From assembly GCF_000188195.1 (NCBI RefSeq), contig NZ_GL830989.1, forward strand, positions 1 to 53,417: 53,417 bases of DNA. Reading direction: 5' to 3'. Made by a program: the position numbers and the translations under genes. A model generated the notes under the pieces. It searched no databases, was not told where the DNA came from, and saw nothing but the letters and a program-made list of their open reading frames with translations. The DNA is from Succinatimonas hippei YIT 12066. GTDB lineage: Bacteria > Pseudomonadota > Gammaproteobacteria > Enterobacterales > Succinivibrionaceae. Below are positions 15,825 through 24,265 of this stretch, in pieces (positions within the stretch are counted from its first letter, which is position 1; every line of letters begins with the position of its first letter).

Positions 15825-16637
15825 CTGGCAATGTCCGCAAAAATAAGTATGTCTCTGCCCTTGTACCGTTCCCAGAATCGGGTGACCGCAGCGAGGGCAC
15901 TTTTCTCCTTCATGTCCGTACACATTTAAGTTCTGAACGAAATAGCCGGGCTTTCCGTCGGCACCTGAAAAATCCCTGATTGTAGTCCCGCCTTTTTTAA
16001 TGGACTCGTGTAAAAGTTTTCTTATCACTTCAACCAGCTTTTCACACTCTTCACGCGTAATCGTAGATGCGCTTCTTAACGGCGAAATTTCAGCAAGAAA
16101 TAAAGACTCGCTGGCATAAATATTACCGACGCCGACAACTACTTTACTGTCCATGATCGCCTGCTTAACCGCAATATGACGTTTTTTTAATGTGTTATAC
16201 AGATAATCGGCGTTAAAAGCATCGCTAAAGGGCTCCGGACCTAAATTTTTCAAAACCTCAGAGGCTAAAGGATCGTTGCCTTCTTTTACGTAAGCCACCA
16301 AGCCGAAGCGTCTTGGATCGTTCAGGCGAACATCCTTACCGTTATCAAGAGCTAAAGCGAAATGATCGTGCAGAATAAAAGGAGCCTCATGATCCACGAC
16401 TTTCAAATGACCGCTCATGCCCAAATGTACGATAATCGAGCCCTTGGTCGTAGTAACAATGATATATTTGCCGCGGCGCTGCAGCGACAATACTTTTGCG
16501 CCTTGCAATTGATACAAATCATCACTAAGCGGGATCCGAAGTTTCTTTTCACCTTTAAAAACAGATTTAATGACACTGTCTTTTAAAGCAGGAGAAACTC
16601 CGCGCATCGTAACTTCAACTTCAGGTAATTCAGGCAT
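15819..16637 (-). CDS. mutM: Formamidopyrimidine-DNA glycosylase (Fpg)
   Basis: Removes 8-oxoguanine and formamidopyrimidines and nicks the resulting site. The start must be the ATG at 16635-16637, because the N-terminal Pro2-Glu3 of MPELPEVE is catalytic; an upstream in-frame codon at 16661 would block this. The product is 272 residues. HVGMSGHL-like IVHLGMSGHLKV is present, the helix-two-turn-helix region contains VVGVGNIYASESLF, and a C-terminal zinc finger (CPRCG...CGHC) closes the protein. It is convergent with coaD. Confidence 0.96.
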   Translation of the reverse strand: MPELPEVEVTMRGVSPALKDSVIKSVFKGEKKLRIPLSDDLYQLQGAKVLSLQRRGKYIIVTTTKGSIIVHLGMSGHLKVVDHEAPFILHDHFALALDNGKDVRLNDPRRFGLVAYVKEGNDPLASEVLKNLGPEPFSDAFNADYLYNTLKKRHIAVKQAIMDSKVVVGVGNIYASESLFLAEISPLRSASTITREECEKLVEVIRKLLHESIKKGGTTIRDFSGADGKPGYFVQNLNVYGHEGEKCPRCGHPILGTVQGQRHTYFCGHCQH

Positions 16638-16651
16638 AAATTTACTCCGCA

Positions 16652-16688
16652 GAAAAAACAAAACCCCGCAGTTTAACGTGCAGGGTCT
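16652..16688 (-). terminator. Intrinsic terminator of rpmB-rpmG
   Basis: On the minus strand ACCCTGC-acgttaaact-GCGGGGT (one T-G wobble) is followed by TTTGTTTTTT. It begins about 20 bases after the rpmG stop and ends before the mutM start. Confidence 0.8.
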
Positions 16689-16707
16689 TATGTTAAAACA
16701 AGAAAAA

Positions 16708-16878
16708 TTACTTAATCTTGCCTTCTTTGTACAGGACGTGCTTACGAACTACCGGATCGTATTTCATCATCTCCATTTTGCCCGGAGTGGTGCGACGATT
16801 CTTGGTAGTGGTATAGAAGTGACCGGTACCTGCAGAAGAATTCAAACGGATCTTTTCGCGACCGCCTTTCTTAGCCAT
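16708..16878 (-). CDS. rpmG: 50S ribosomal protein L33
   Basis: Small ribosomal protein of 56 residues, opening [20 protein letters not shown] and ending [11 protein letters not shown]. It has no CxxC pair, so it is the zinc-free form. The ATG is at 16876-16878, with GGAG before it, 11 bases after the rpmB stop. The conserved rpmB-rpmG-mutM order is kept. Confidence 0.97.
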   Translation of the reverse strand: MAKKGGREKIRLNSSAGTGHFYTTTKNRRTTPGKMEMMKYDPVVRKHVLYKEGKIK

Positions 16879-16889
16879 GATAGTCTCCT

Positions 16890-17126
16890 TTAAACTCTAA
16901 CGCCGTTTGCACGCATATCGGCAAGAACGGAATCGATACCTTTCTTATCAATAGTGCGCATGGCTTTGGTGGTAACACGCAATCTTACGAAGCGGCCTTC
17001 ACTCTCAACCCAGAAACGGTGGTACTTAAGATTAGGAAGAAAACGACGTTTAGCCGCATTCTTAGCGTGGGAACGATGGTTACCCACAGCCGGGCGCTTG
17101 CCCGTTACTTGGCAAACTCTGGACAT
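16890..17126 (-). CDS. rpmB: 50S ribosomal protein L28
   Basis: Ribosomal protein of 78 residues, opening [20 protein letters not shown] and containing [15 protein letters not shown], as in E. coli L28. The start is the ATG at 17124-17126 with GGAGTGTGAG upstream; a longer frame from 17165 adds residues not found in L28. First gene of the rpmB-rpmG operon. Confidence 0.97.
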   Translation of the reverse strand: MSRVCQVTGKRPAVGNHRSHAKNAAKRRFLPNLKYHRFWVESEGRFVRLRVTTKAMRTIDKKGIDSVLADMRANGVRV

Positions 17127-17414
17127 GTCTCTCACACTCCAAAAAACGATACAGGGCCACAGCACCTGAAGCTGTAACCGAAAAATTTGTTTTATTTATT
17201 TAGTTGCGCTGATAAATGCGCAAAACCCTATGATCGGAACGATCTCTATTTTGCGCTGCGTCAACTCAAAAAGCTGAACATGCCTTGTCATCATGCTCGC
17301 AAAATTCGTGGTTTGCAGATTATAGACTAAAATCGCATAAAAAGATCATTAACTTTGAAATTTTACAGATCTTTTTTACCGTTTTCCAAGAAAAACGTTG
17401 TTTCATGCGTCATT
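17127..17414 (-). promoter_or_regulatory. rpmB upstream region with candidate promoter
   Basis: No gene is seen in these 288 bp. On the minus strand TATAAT (plus-strand ATTATA 17319-17324) is a consensus -10, giving a leader of about 185 bases if used. The leader can form ACAGC-ttcaggt-GCTGT near the ribosome site. The -35 is poor. A long leader would suit regulated ribosomal protein synthesis, but I see no known leader motif. Confidence 0.4.
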
Positions 17415-18368
17415 TTAATCTTCACAAAAGATTTTTTTGATCCTTTTTCTATATTCAAAAGGACCGATTCCCTGCCTCTGTTTAAAAGCACTGCTGAATT
17501 TTCCCTGGTTCTTATATCCTAACCTATGTGCAATTTCCCCAATCGAAAGGGAAGTGTCCGAAAGAAGATCGGCAGCTCTGTTCATCCTTATTTCTTTTAC
17601 AAAATCATCTACGGTTTGCCCGATTATATCCTTAAAAGATTCCTGCAAAGTCGTCGGATTTATACCGAAGATTTCAGACAAATCGGCTATGGTGTAACGT
17701 TTTTGCAAATCTTTTTTAAGAAAATCTGCGATTTTTCTTATTTTTTCAGTTTTTATTTGGCTATTGAGCCTAAGCTTACAATGTTTAAAGCGATCAAAGG
17801 CTCCCAAATAAATTAATAGGCTATAACAACTAAGCTTAAAAAGAGGTTTTACGCATTGCAGATTGACATCTTGTAAATTGCTAAAAATTCCGGTTATAAA
17901 AGCCTCTGCAGCAAATGACTGTGAATACTCCTTCAAGCAAAAATTTTTCACTATGCCATCAAATGAAAAATCCGTATCTGTTTTTGGTATACACACAGGA
18001 TCAATAAGCTGTAAATCAAAGCTTACGCTTATCCCGGAATAAAAACCCAACGGAAGTTTTACCCTTGACTGTGCACAACTGTCGCCATTACGGATCATAA
18101 AATCATTTTCACCGGCAAAAATAGTATCCCCGTTTTGCATGGTCCATTCGATACGCCCTTTTTTACAAAAATCAACTATAAGCGTATAAGGACGGTGTTT
18201 ATGAGAAAACGAAAACGTCTCCCCTTTAAGATTGAAAAATGCCACCTCAATACCGGCATCGACGCTGACTGTTGAAAAACTCTCTTGTCCGTTGCCTGAT
18301 GTCTTAAGCGAGGCATAAACAGATCCTTCGATCTTTCCTTTACTTTCTTTTAAAACATAACCGGCCAT
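17415..18368 (-). CDS. AraC-family transcriptional regulator
   Basis: The C-terminal third (from about residue 208) is a double helix-turn-helix AraC domain: YTIADLSEIFGINPTTLQESFK and LSIGEIAHRLGYKNQGKFSSAFKQRQGIGPFEYRK are the two recognisable units (given as family matches). The N-terminal 200 residues match no ligand domain that I recognise; they hold several cysteines. It is divergent from the metal-binding protein and P1B-ATPase genes with 145 bp between, so it probably regulates them, which would be unusual since MerR, ArsR or TetR proteins normally do so. Confidence 0.88.
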   Translation of the reverse strand: MAGYVLKESKGKIEGSVYASLKTSGNGQESFSTVSVDAGIEVAFFNLKGETFSFSHKHRPYTLIVDFCKKGRIEWTMQNGDTIFAGENDFMIRNGDSCAQSRVKLPLGFYSGISVSFDLQLIDPVCIPKTDTDFSFDGIVKNFCLKEYSQSFAAEAFITGIFSNLQDVNLQCVKPLFKLSCYSLLIYLGAFDRFKHCKLRLNSQIKTEKIRKIADFLKKDLQKRYTIADLSEIFGINPTTLQESFKDIIGQTVDDFVKEIRMNRAADLLSDTSLSIGEIAHRLGYKNQGKFSSAFKQRQGIGPFEYRKRIKKIFCED

Positions 18369-18422
18369 TCAATTTTGCTCCGAAAAAGGACTCTTTTATC
18401 CGTTTATAAGCTTTTTATTCAG

Positions 18423-18452
18423 TTGACACATTTTTGTCCTGGTATTTATACA
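18423..18452 (+). promoter_or_regulatory. Promoter of the metal-efflux pair
   Basis: Consensus -35 TTGACA (18423-18428) and -10 TATACA (18447-18452) are separated by 18 bases, about 60 bases before the ATG of the small metal-binding protein and divergent from the AraC gene. Confidence 0.65.
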
Positions 18453-18513
18453 ATATATATAAAGATTGAGAAATTGCTCAACTGTTCAAAAATTTAATTT
18501 TGGAGAAAACATC

Positions 18514-18732
18514 ATGAAAAAAACTTACAAAATAGATGTCGACTGCGCCAATTGCGCCAACAACATGGAAGCTGCCGCCAAAAAAGTTTCCGGTGTAAAA
18601 GACTGTACCGTCAACTTTATGGCTTTAAAAATGATTGTTGAATTTGAGGACGGAGCTAACGTTAAAAACGTTATGCAGGATGTCCGCAGCGCCTGCAAAA
18701 AGGTCGAAGACGACTGCGAGGTTTTCCTTTAA
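18514..18732 (+). CDS. Heavy-metal-associated (HMA) domain protein, free-standing
   Basis: A single 72-residue HMA domain, opening MKKTYKIDVDCANCANNME with the metal-binding CxxC at residues 10-13. It is like the N-terminal metal domain of zinc/cadmium ATPases and like CopZ-type chaperones. The start is ATG 18514 with TGGAGAA upstream. The acidic end (VEDDCEVFL) has an extra Cys. The next gene encodes a P1B-ATPase that lacks this domain, so the ATPase and its metal domain appear to be made as separate chains. A zinc or cadmium role is inferred from the ATPase. Confidence 0.88.
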   Translation: MKKTYKIDVDCANCANNMEAAAKKVSGVKDCTVNFMALKMIVEFEDGANVKNVMQDVRSACKKVEDDCEVFL

Positions 18733-18741
18733 TACCCAGAC

Positions 18742-18761
18742 AGCCTCTTAGACAAGAGGCT
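18742..18761 (+). promoter_or_regulatory. Intercistronic hairpin between HMA gene and ATPase gene
   Basis: AGCCTCTT-AGAC-AAGAGGCT is a perfect 8-bp stem 9 bases after the HMA stop. No T-run follows, so it is more likely to stabilise the upstream message or lower downstream expression than to end transcription fully. Confidence 0.65.
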
Positions 18762-18790
18762 TATTTACATAAAAGGCGGGAGCAAATCAC

Positions 18791-20674
18791 ATGTCCAAAA
18801 AACAAAAAATAATGTTATGGCGCATCCTAATTTCTATAGCCATGCTGATCGCTTTAGGATTTTCAACGGTTCAGGGCTATCTGAAATTTGCTCTTTATAT
18901 GGTTGTATACCTAATCATCGGCTATGACATTTTGCTAAAAGCCCTAAAGGGTATAAAAAACCGTCAAATGTTTGACGAAAGCTTTTTGATGACAATAGCA
19001 ACCGTAGGCGCTATAGCCCTCGGCTTATATAAAAGCGGCGACTATACCGAGGCCGTGGCAGTAATGCTTTTTTATCAAATCGGTGAATGGTTTCAAAGCT
19101 ATGCCGTGGGTAAAAGCAGGCGCAACATCAGTGAGCTGATGGACATCCGCCCAGACTATGCCAACTTAGAGCAAAACGGAAAAATTACTAAAGTGGATCC
19201 TGATGAAGTAGGAATCGGAAGCGTCATTGTCATTAATCCCGGCGAAAAAGTTCCTATTGACGGTATTCTGGTTCAGGGTTCAAGCAGCCTTAATACTGCA
19301 GCTTTGACCGGAGAAAGCTTGCCGCGCGACGTTTCAGCAGGCGATGAAATAGTCAGCGGATCGATTAATCTTACGGGAGTCATCAGAATTCAGACAACTA
19401 AAGACTTCGGAGAATCCACCGTTTCAAAAATTTTAGACTTGGTGGAAAATGCCAGTTCAAGAAAATCAAAGTCAGAAGACTTCATCTCAAAATTTGCCCG
19501 TATCTATACTCCGGTTGTATGTATTGCGGCATTGATTTTGGCAATTGTTCCTCCTCTTGCACGCATGCTGGTTTTAAACCTTGAGCCGATGTTTGACGAC
19601 TGGATCTACCGGGCTCTTACCTTCCTCGTAATAAGTTGTCCCTGCGCACTGGTAATAAGCATTCCTTTGTCCTTCTTTGCCGGAATCGGCGGTTCAAGCC
19701 GCGAGGGAATATTGATTAAGGGCTCAAATTACATGGAAACACTGTCAAAAACCAAATATGTGGTTTTTGACAAAACCGGCACCTTAACCCAAGGCGTATT
19801 TGAGGTAAACGGTGTTCATCACTCAAAGTTGGAACCCCAAAAAGTCATTGAGCTTGCAGCTGCAGCCGAGTGTTCTTCATCCCATCCTATAAGCAAGAGT
19901 CTGCAAAAAGCTTACGGTAAATTAATAGATCGCAAACATGTCGGCAACATTACCGAATTAAGCGGCAAAGGCATTATCGCCGAAGTTGACGGACATAATG
20001 TTGCAGTCGGCAACGCAAAACTCATGGATCATGTCGGAGTTGTTGCCATTCCCTGCCATCAGGTAGGAACCATCGTCCATGTTGCAATTGACAATGAATA
20101 TGCCGGACATATCATCATCTCGGACATAATAAAACCCCACGCCAAAGAAGCAGTCTCAGAATTAAAGCGTGCGGGCGTTGAAAAGACGGTTATGCTCACG
20201 GGGGATGCCAAAGCAGTGGCCAATCAGGTAGCTTCGACTCTCGGCATTGACGAGGTCTACAGTGAGCTGCTGCCTGAAGGCAAAGTACAAAAAGTTGAAG
20301 ATCTCATCAGTAGAAAGCCTGAAAAAGCCAAACTTGCTTTTGTCGGCGACGGAATCAACGACGCTCCGGTACTGTCCCGCGCTGATATCGGTATCGCTAT
20401 GGGTGCAATGGGCTCCGACGCGGCAATCGAAGCTGCAGACGTCGTGCTCATGGATGACGATCCGAGCAAAATTGCCAAAGCAATTAAAATCTCCCGCAAA
20501 TGCCTTAGCATCGTATATCAGAATATCGTATTTGCCATCGGAATTAAGGTTGCCTGCCTAATTTTAGGTGCTGTAGGTATCGCCAATATGTGGTTTGCCA
20601 TCTTTGCCGATGTCGGTGTCATGATCCTTGCGGTGTTAAACGCAATAAGAGCCCTCTTTGTTAAAAAGCTCTAG
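18791..20674 (+). CDS. P1B-type heavy-metal translocating ATPase, Zn/Cd type
   Basis: Pumps divalent metal out of the cytoplasm using ATP. At 627 residues it is short for ZntA/CadA because it begins directly with membrane segments and has no N-terminal HMA domain. The TGES phosphatase motif (ALTGESLPRD), the metal-site CPC (Cys283-Pro-Cys285), the phosphorylated Asp327 in DKTGTLTQG, an HP motif (SSSHPISKS) and GDGINDAPVLSRADIGIAMG are present. It is preceded by a separate HMA protein. Zn/Cd/Pb specificity is inferred from overall likeness; copper pumps also use CPC. Confidence 0.93.
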   Translation: MSKKQKIMLWRILISIAMLIALGFSTVQGYLKFALYMVVYLIIGYDILLKALKGIKNRQMFDESFLMTIATVGAIALGLYKSGDYTEAVAVMLFYQIGEWFQSYAVGKSRRNISELMDIRPDYANLEQNGKITKVDPDEVGIGSVIVINPGEKVPIDGILVQGSSSLNTAALTGESLPRDVSAGDEIVSGSINLTGVIRIQTTKDFGESTVSKILDLVENASSRKSKSEDFISKFARIYTPVVCIAALILAIVPPLARMLVLNLEPMFDDWIYRALTFLVISCPCALVISIPLSFFAGIGGSSREGILIKGSNYMETLSKTKYVVFDKTGTLTQGVFEVNGVHHSKLEPQKVIELAAAAECSSSHPISKSLQKAYGKLIDRKHVGNITELSGKGIIAEVDGHNVAVGNAKLMDHVGVVAIPCHQVGTIVHVAIDNEYAGHIIISDIIKPHAKEAVSELKRAGVEKTVMLTGDAKAVANQVASTLGIDEVYSELLPEGKVQKVEDLISRKPEKAKLAFVGDGINDAPVLSRADIGIAMGAMGSDAAIEAADVVLMDDDPSKIAKAIKISRKCLSIVYQNIVFAIGIKVACLILGAVGIANMWFAIFADVGVMILAVLNAIRALFVKKL

Positions 20675-20692
20675 TTATATGTGCAATAGTCG

Positions 20693-20720
20693 GCAGACCT
20701 GTTATACAGGTCTGCTTTAT
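20693..20720 (+). terminator. Intrinsic terminator of the metal ATPase gene
   Basis: Perfect 10-bp stem GCAGACCTGT-TAT-ACAGGTCTGC followed by TTTATTAT, 19 bases after the stop codon. Confidence 0.85.
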
Positions 20721-20805
20721 TATATAAAACTTTTTACATTCTCTTAAAAGACCTATTCGTTCTCTTCCACAACAAAAATGATTTTAAAGAGTCTAAAAAA
20801 CATAA

Positions 20806-20837
20806 ATATTTTCAAAAAACGAGATTTTTGAAAATAT
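20806..20837. repeat. Perfect 13-bp inverted repeat between two terminators
   Basis: ATATTTTCAAAAA (20806-20818), six-base loop, TTTTTGAAAATAT (20825-20837). It lies between the ATPase terminator and the phn terminator, in a gap with no gene. Confidence 0.8.
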
Positions 20838-20864
20838 CCCTATCTTTTTATTTACCAATTTGAC

Positions 20865-20898
20865 AAAAAAACACCCGACAGCCTAAACCGTCAGGTGC
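20865..20898 (-). terminator. Intrinsic terminator of the phosphonate operon
   Basis: On the minus strand CACCTGACGG-ttta-loop-CTGTCGGGTG (two wobbles) is followed by seven T residues, about 25 bases after the last phnE stop. Confidence 0.88.
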
Positions 20899-20922
20899 AA
20901 ATAACGAAAACACTGGAGTTTT

Positions 20923-21750
20923 TTAGTTAAACTTTTTCTTGATTCTTACGAACATACGCTCAATGCAGTAGGCAACGATGAAAACAAGAGTAATTGCCAC
21001 ACCGGCAGTACCGTAATCGTAACCTTGCAAACTGGTAGAAATCACAAAACCTACACCGCCGGCGCCGACCATTCCTAAAATCGTGCACTCGGAGAAATTA
21101 ACCTCAAGACGCATGCCGCACCATGCGACAATCTGTGACAAGGCTGCAGGCAATACCGCATTAAAGAACACATTTACGCGAGTCGTTCCCGTAGCTTCCA
21201 ATGCCTCCAAGGTCTCCTCCGGGATGCTTTCAAAACTCTGGGCAAAAGACTTAGTAAAAAAAGCCGTAGTATGTACGCAAAGACCGGCAACACCGGCTTC
21301 TGGCCCCATACCTAAACATACGAGCATTAAAAGAACCCAAATAGGAGTAGGAACCGCTCTTAAAAAAGAGAAAAACGACTGCACGAAAACCGACAGAGCA
21401 TTAATCTTAAACACGTTGCGTGCGGCAAACATGCCAAAAAAGATGCCTAACACCATGCTGTACAGCAATGAAAGGACCGCAATACAGATGGTATCAAGCA
21501 GTGAGGTTAAGATTAAATCGATTTTTGAAAAATCATAATGCCCTAAATTCCAGAAAATCGTTCCGATATCCGGGATCCTCGAGAAAATCTTAGGCCAATT
21601 GATATCAAGATAAAAAAGGCTGGCTAACGCAAGAAACAAAACCGACCATAAAAACACGGGAATAGCTTTGTTTCTGTCTTTACATTTTACCGGAATCTTT
21701 TGGGGCCTTTGCTGTTTTGCAAAAACGTCATTCATAACTATTTCACTCAT
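20923..21750 (-). CDS. phnE: Phosphonate ABC transporter permease PhnE (second copy)
   Basis: Inner-membrane subunit of the phosphonate importer, 275 residues. It has a short cytoplasmic N-terminus, about six membrane segments and the ABC-contact (EAA) loop in ETLEALEATGTTRVNVFFNAVLP near residue 172. It begins at ATG overlapping the stop of the other permease by four bases (ATGA), so the two permeases are coupled and presumably form a heterodimer. Last gene of the operon; terminator follows. Confidence 0.93.
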   Translation of the reverse strand: MSEIVMNDVFAKQQRPQKIPVKCKDRNKAIPVFLWSVLFLALASLFYLDINWPKIFSRIPDIGTIFWNLGHYDFSKIDLILTSLLDTICIAVLSLLYSMVLGIFFGMFAARNVFKINALSVFVQSFFSFLRAVPTPIWVLLMLVCLGMGPEAGVAGLCVHTTAFFTKSFAQSFESIPEETLEALEATGTTRVNVFFNAVLPAALSQIVAWCGMRLEVNFSECTILGMVGAGGVGFVISTSLQGYDYGTAGVAITLVFIVAYCIERMFVRIKKKFN

Positions 21751-22547
21751 TTTAAAAGCTCCCTGCGCAACTTGCCGGTTAACTGATCAACCAAAATCAC
21801 CATCACTGCAATCATTAAAATAATGCTAAAGGCAATGTCATAATGGAAAGTCTTAATATAGGAAAACAAAGTAAGGCCGACTCCGCCGCCGCCCACCATA
21901 CCGACAATGGTAGAGGCACGGATATTGACTTCAATGCAATATAAAAACCATGCGATAAAACCGCTTAAGCATGAAGGCAAAATCGCCTGACTTACACGCT
22001 GAAAGAAAGTAGCCCCGACTGCTTCAAGACTTTCTACACAGTCATTTGATACATCTTCCATAGTTTCGACAAATGCCCTGACCATAAACGCAAAGCTTGT
22101 AATGCATAAAGCGATAAAGCCTACGCCGGTACCGATGCCTAATGAAGAAAACAGAATAAAAGCCCATACTAAAGTAGGGATGTTTCTTAAAAAGGTTGCA
22201 AAACCGCGTACAAACTTAGCTGTTTTCGGGAAAGGCGAAATCTTTTCACTGCCGAATAATGCAGTGATAAAAGCAAGAACCGCGGCAATAGTCGTCGACG
22301 CCATTGCAAGAGCCAGAGTTACTAAGACGCTTTCCATAACATCAGGCAGACGATTCATTTTCGGCAGCTTAGGCGGGAAAAAATCTTCGCTTATAAACTT
22401 CCAAATCGAGTCGCCGTTTGCAAACAAGGTGAAAACATTAAACTTAGTAACAAACGTACTGATGCAAAATACTATTACCGTTGCAATTAAAAATCCCGTA
22501 TAAAGTTTTTTGAGATCTTGCGGGATTAGCGGGATCTTATGATGCAT
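21747..22547 (-). CDS. phnE: Phosphonate ABC transporter permease PhnE (first copy)
   Basis: Inner-membrane subunit of the phosphonate importer, 266 residues with about six membrane segments and an EAA loop in DCVESLEAVGATFFQRVSQAILP near residue 164. It overlaps phnC by 11 bases and the second permease by four. The two permeases are similar in layout (both end in a GMVGxGGVGxxx stretch), consistent with an old duplication. Confidence 0.93.
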   Translation of the reverse strand: MHHKIPLIPQDLKKLYTGFLIATVIVFCISTFVTKFNVFTLFANGDSIWKFISEDFFPPKLPKMNRLPDVMESVLVTLALAMASTTIAAVLAFITALFGSEKISPFPKTAKFVRGFATFLRNIPTLVWAFILFSSLGIGTGVGFIALCITSFAFMVRAFVETMEDVSNDCVESLEAVGATFFQRVSQAILPSCLSGFIAWFLYCIEVNIRASTIVGMVGGGGVGLTLFSYIKTFHYDIAFSIILMIAVMVILVDQLTGKLRRELLK

Positions 22548-23322
22548 TTTGGGTATTTCCTATCATTAGATTTTCACGGGAGGTTCCGTAAATCTTTTCA
22601 ATCATGGCGGCATTTAAATTTTCAGGACTGTCGTTAAACATAATTTGACCTTTAGACAATCCGATAATGCGAGTTGAGTAATTAACCGCAACATCCAGTT
22701 GGTGAAGATTTACAAGACATGCTATATTGCGTTTTGCCGTCATGGATTTAAGCAAATCCATAATGGTTTTAGCGCTTGACGGATCAAGAGAGGCTATGGG
22801 TTCATCACACAAAAGGATCTTAGGATTTTGCATAATAGCCCTTGCAATACCGACACGCTGTTTTTGTCCTCCGGAAAGATCGGCTGCCCGGTTATAAGCA
22901 AAATCTTTAAGCCCTAGTTCATTTAAAAGATTTAAAGCCTCAATCTTATCTTCTTCCTTATAGCGACCTAAAATACCGTTTAAACCGCTCATATAGCCAA
23001 GTCGTCCGTGCAAAACATTCTGTAAAACCGATAAGCTGTAAACTAAATTGTAGTTTTGAAAAATCATTCCCACCTTACGGCGCTGATTACGCAGATCTTT
23101 ACCTTTTTGCTTTGAGATCTCCTCGTCATCAAGAATGATTTTTCCTTCAGAAATCGTGATTAATTGATTGACGGCGCGCAGAAGAGTTGATTTACCGGAG
23201 CCCGACGGTCCGATAATTGAGACAAACTCTCCTTCTTTAATCTCAAATGACACGTTTTTAAGAGCATGTACGCCATTTGAGTAAATTTTGCTTACGCCGT
23301 CAAATTTCAATATTGTTTTCAT
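22537..23322 (-). CDS. phnC: Phosphonate ABC transporter ATP-binding protein
   Basis: ATPase of the phosphonate importer, 261 residues. Walker A GPSGSGKST near residue 38, Q-loop FQNYNLV, ABC signature LSGGQKQR and Walker B ILLCDEP followed by the H-loop NLHQLD are all intact. It lies between phnD and the permeases. Confidence 0.95.
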   Translation of the reverse strand: MKTILKFDGVSKIYSNGVHALKNVSFEIKEGEFVSIIGPSGSGKSTLLRAVNQLITISEGKIILDDEEISKQKGKDLRNQRRKVGMIFQNYNLVYSLSVLQNVLHGRLGYMSGLNGILGRYKEEDKIEALNLLNELGLKDFAYNRAADLSGGQKQRVGIARAIMQNPKILLCDEPIASLDPSSAKTIMDLLKSMTAKRNIACLVNLHQLDVAVNYSTRIIGLSKGQIMFNDSPENLNAAMIEKIYGTSRENLMIGNTQNAS

Positions 23323-23343
23323 TTTTACATGCCCGTTTTGTTA

Positions 23344-24249
23344 TTAAAGTTCGTTGATAATCTTGTTAAGTTCAATGATCGGCGCGTAATCAGCCATACT
23401 GCAAGGAACAAAGCGGGAATGCGGCAGCTTAATAACGTCGGTAAAATACTGCTCGTTATCATATGAGGTTAAAAATTGCTGCAGCTTGGCACGTGTATCG
23501 GCATCAACATGCTCGGCTACAACCATGCACTCTGCCGGAATTGCCGCAGATTCGTGAACGATGCGCACGGCATCTTTGGGAGCATTTCCGTGCTCGATTT
23601 CAGAAGCCAAAATCTGATCGGAAATCGGTGCAATGTCGACATCACCCTTGACAATAGCCTGCAAACCGGCCTGATGAGATCCGGAGAAGCTTACGGCTTC
23701 AAAGAAATCACCGTTTGCGTGAAGTTCTTCTGAAGTAAGCTTTTCTGCAGGGAATGCCTTAATAATCTCGGCAGTAGGAACCAGATTACCGGAAGTCGAC
23801 CCCGGATCAACAAATGCTATGGTCTTGCCCTTAAAATCCTGTATGGAGTTAATATCTTTGTTAGCGCTGTTAACAATAAAAACTGAATGGTAAATAGCTT
23901 TAGCTTTATCGCCGTCAGCAGCTTTCATCACGATAGGCTCCATCTTGCTGCGGGTAACGCCTAGAGCCAAAGCCTGCGACCCCATGTATGCCATATCAGC
24001 TTTTCCGGTACGTAATGCTTCAACAATGGCGTTATAGTCAGTTGACTGAATTTCTTCAACTTCACAGCCTAAAAAAGCACCCAAATCTTTAGCCAAACCG
24101 TTTCTGGCATCTGCACTTTGAGTAGTAGATTCATTCGGAGCGTAAGCAATGGTAAATACTCCGTCATCTTCACCTGCCGCTGCCTGACCGATACCGGCTA
24201 ACATTGCCGCGCCGCAGATTGCAGCAGTGATTTTATTTAAAAATTTCAT
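23344..24249 (-). CDS. phnD: Phosphonate-binding periplasmic protein
   Basis: Captures phosphonates in the periplasm for the ABC importer. The chosen start (ATG 24247-24249) gives MKFLNKITAAICGAAMLAGIG as signal peptide with cleavage near QAAAG; a longer frame from 24282 adds a charged leader with no good ribosome site. The mature part has YAPNEST near the N-terminus, YMGSQALALG and FVDPGSTSGNLVPTA, which are the usual PhnD ligand-pocket segments. The product is 301 residues and lies 16 bases after the Fe-dehydrogenase gene. Confidence 0.93.
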   Translation of the reverse strand: MKFLNKITAAICGAAMLAGIGQAAAGEDDGVFTIAYAPNESTTQSADARNGLAKDLGAFLGCEVEEIQSTDYNAIVEALRTGKADMAYMGSQALALGVTRSKMEPIVMKAADGDKAKAIYHSVFIVNSANKDINSIQDFKGKTIAFVDPGSTSGNLVPTAEIIKAFPAEKLTSEELHANGDFFEAVSFSGSHQAGLQAIVKGDVDIAPISDQILASEIEHGNAPKDAVRIVHESAAIPAECMVVAEHVDADTRAKLQQFLTSYDNEQYFTDVIKLPHSRFVPCSMADYAPIIELNKIINEL

Positions 24250-24265
24250 CTTTCTTTTCCTCTTA

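Noticed and set aside
16638-16661. Upstream start for mutM
   Set aside because: The catalytic Pro must directly follow the initiator Met, so only the ATG at 16635-16637 gives a working enzyme.
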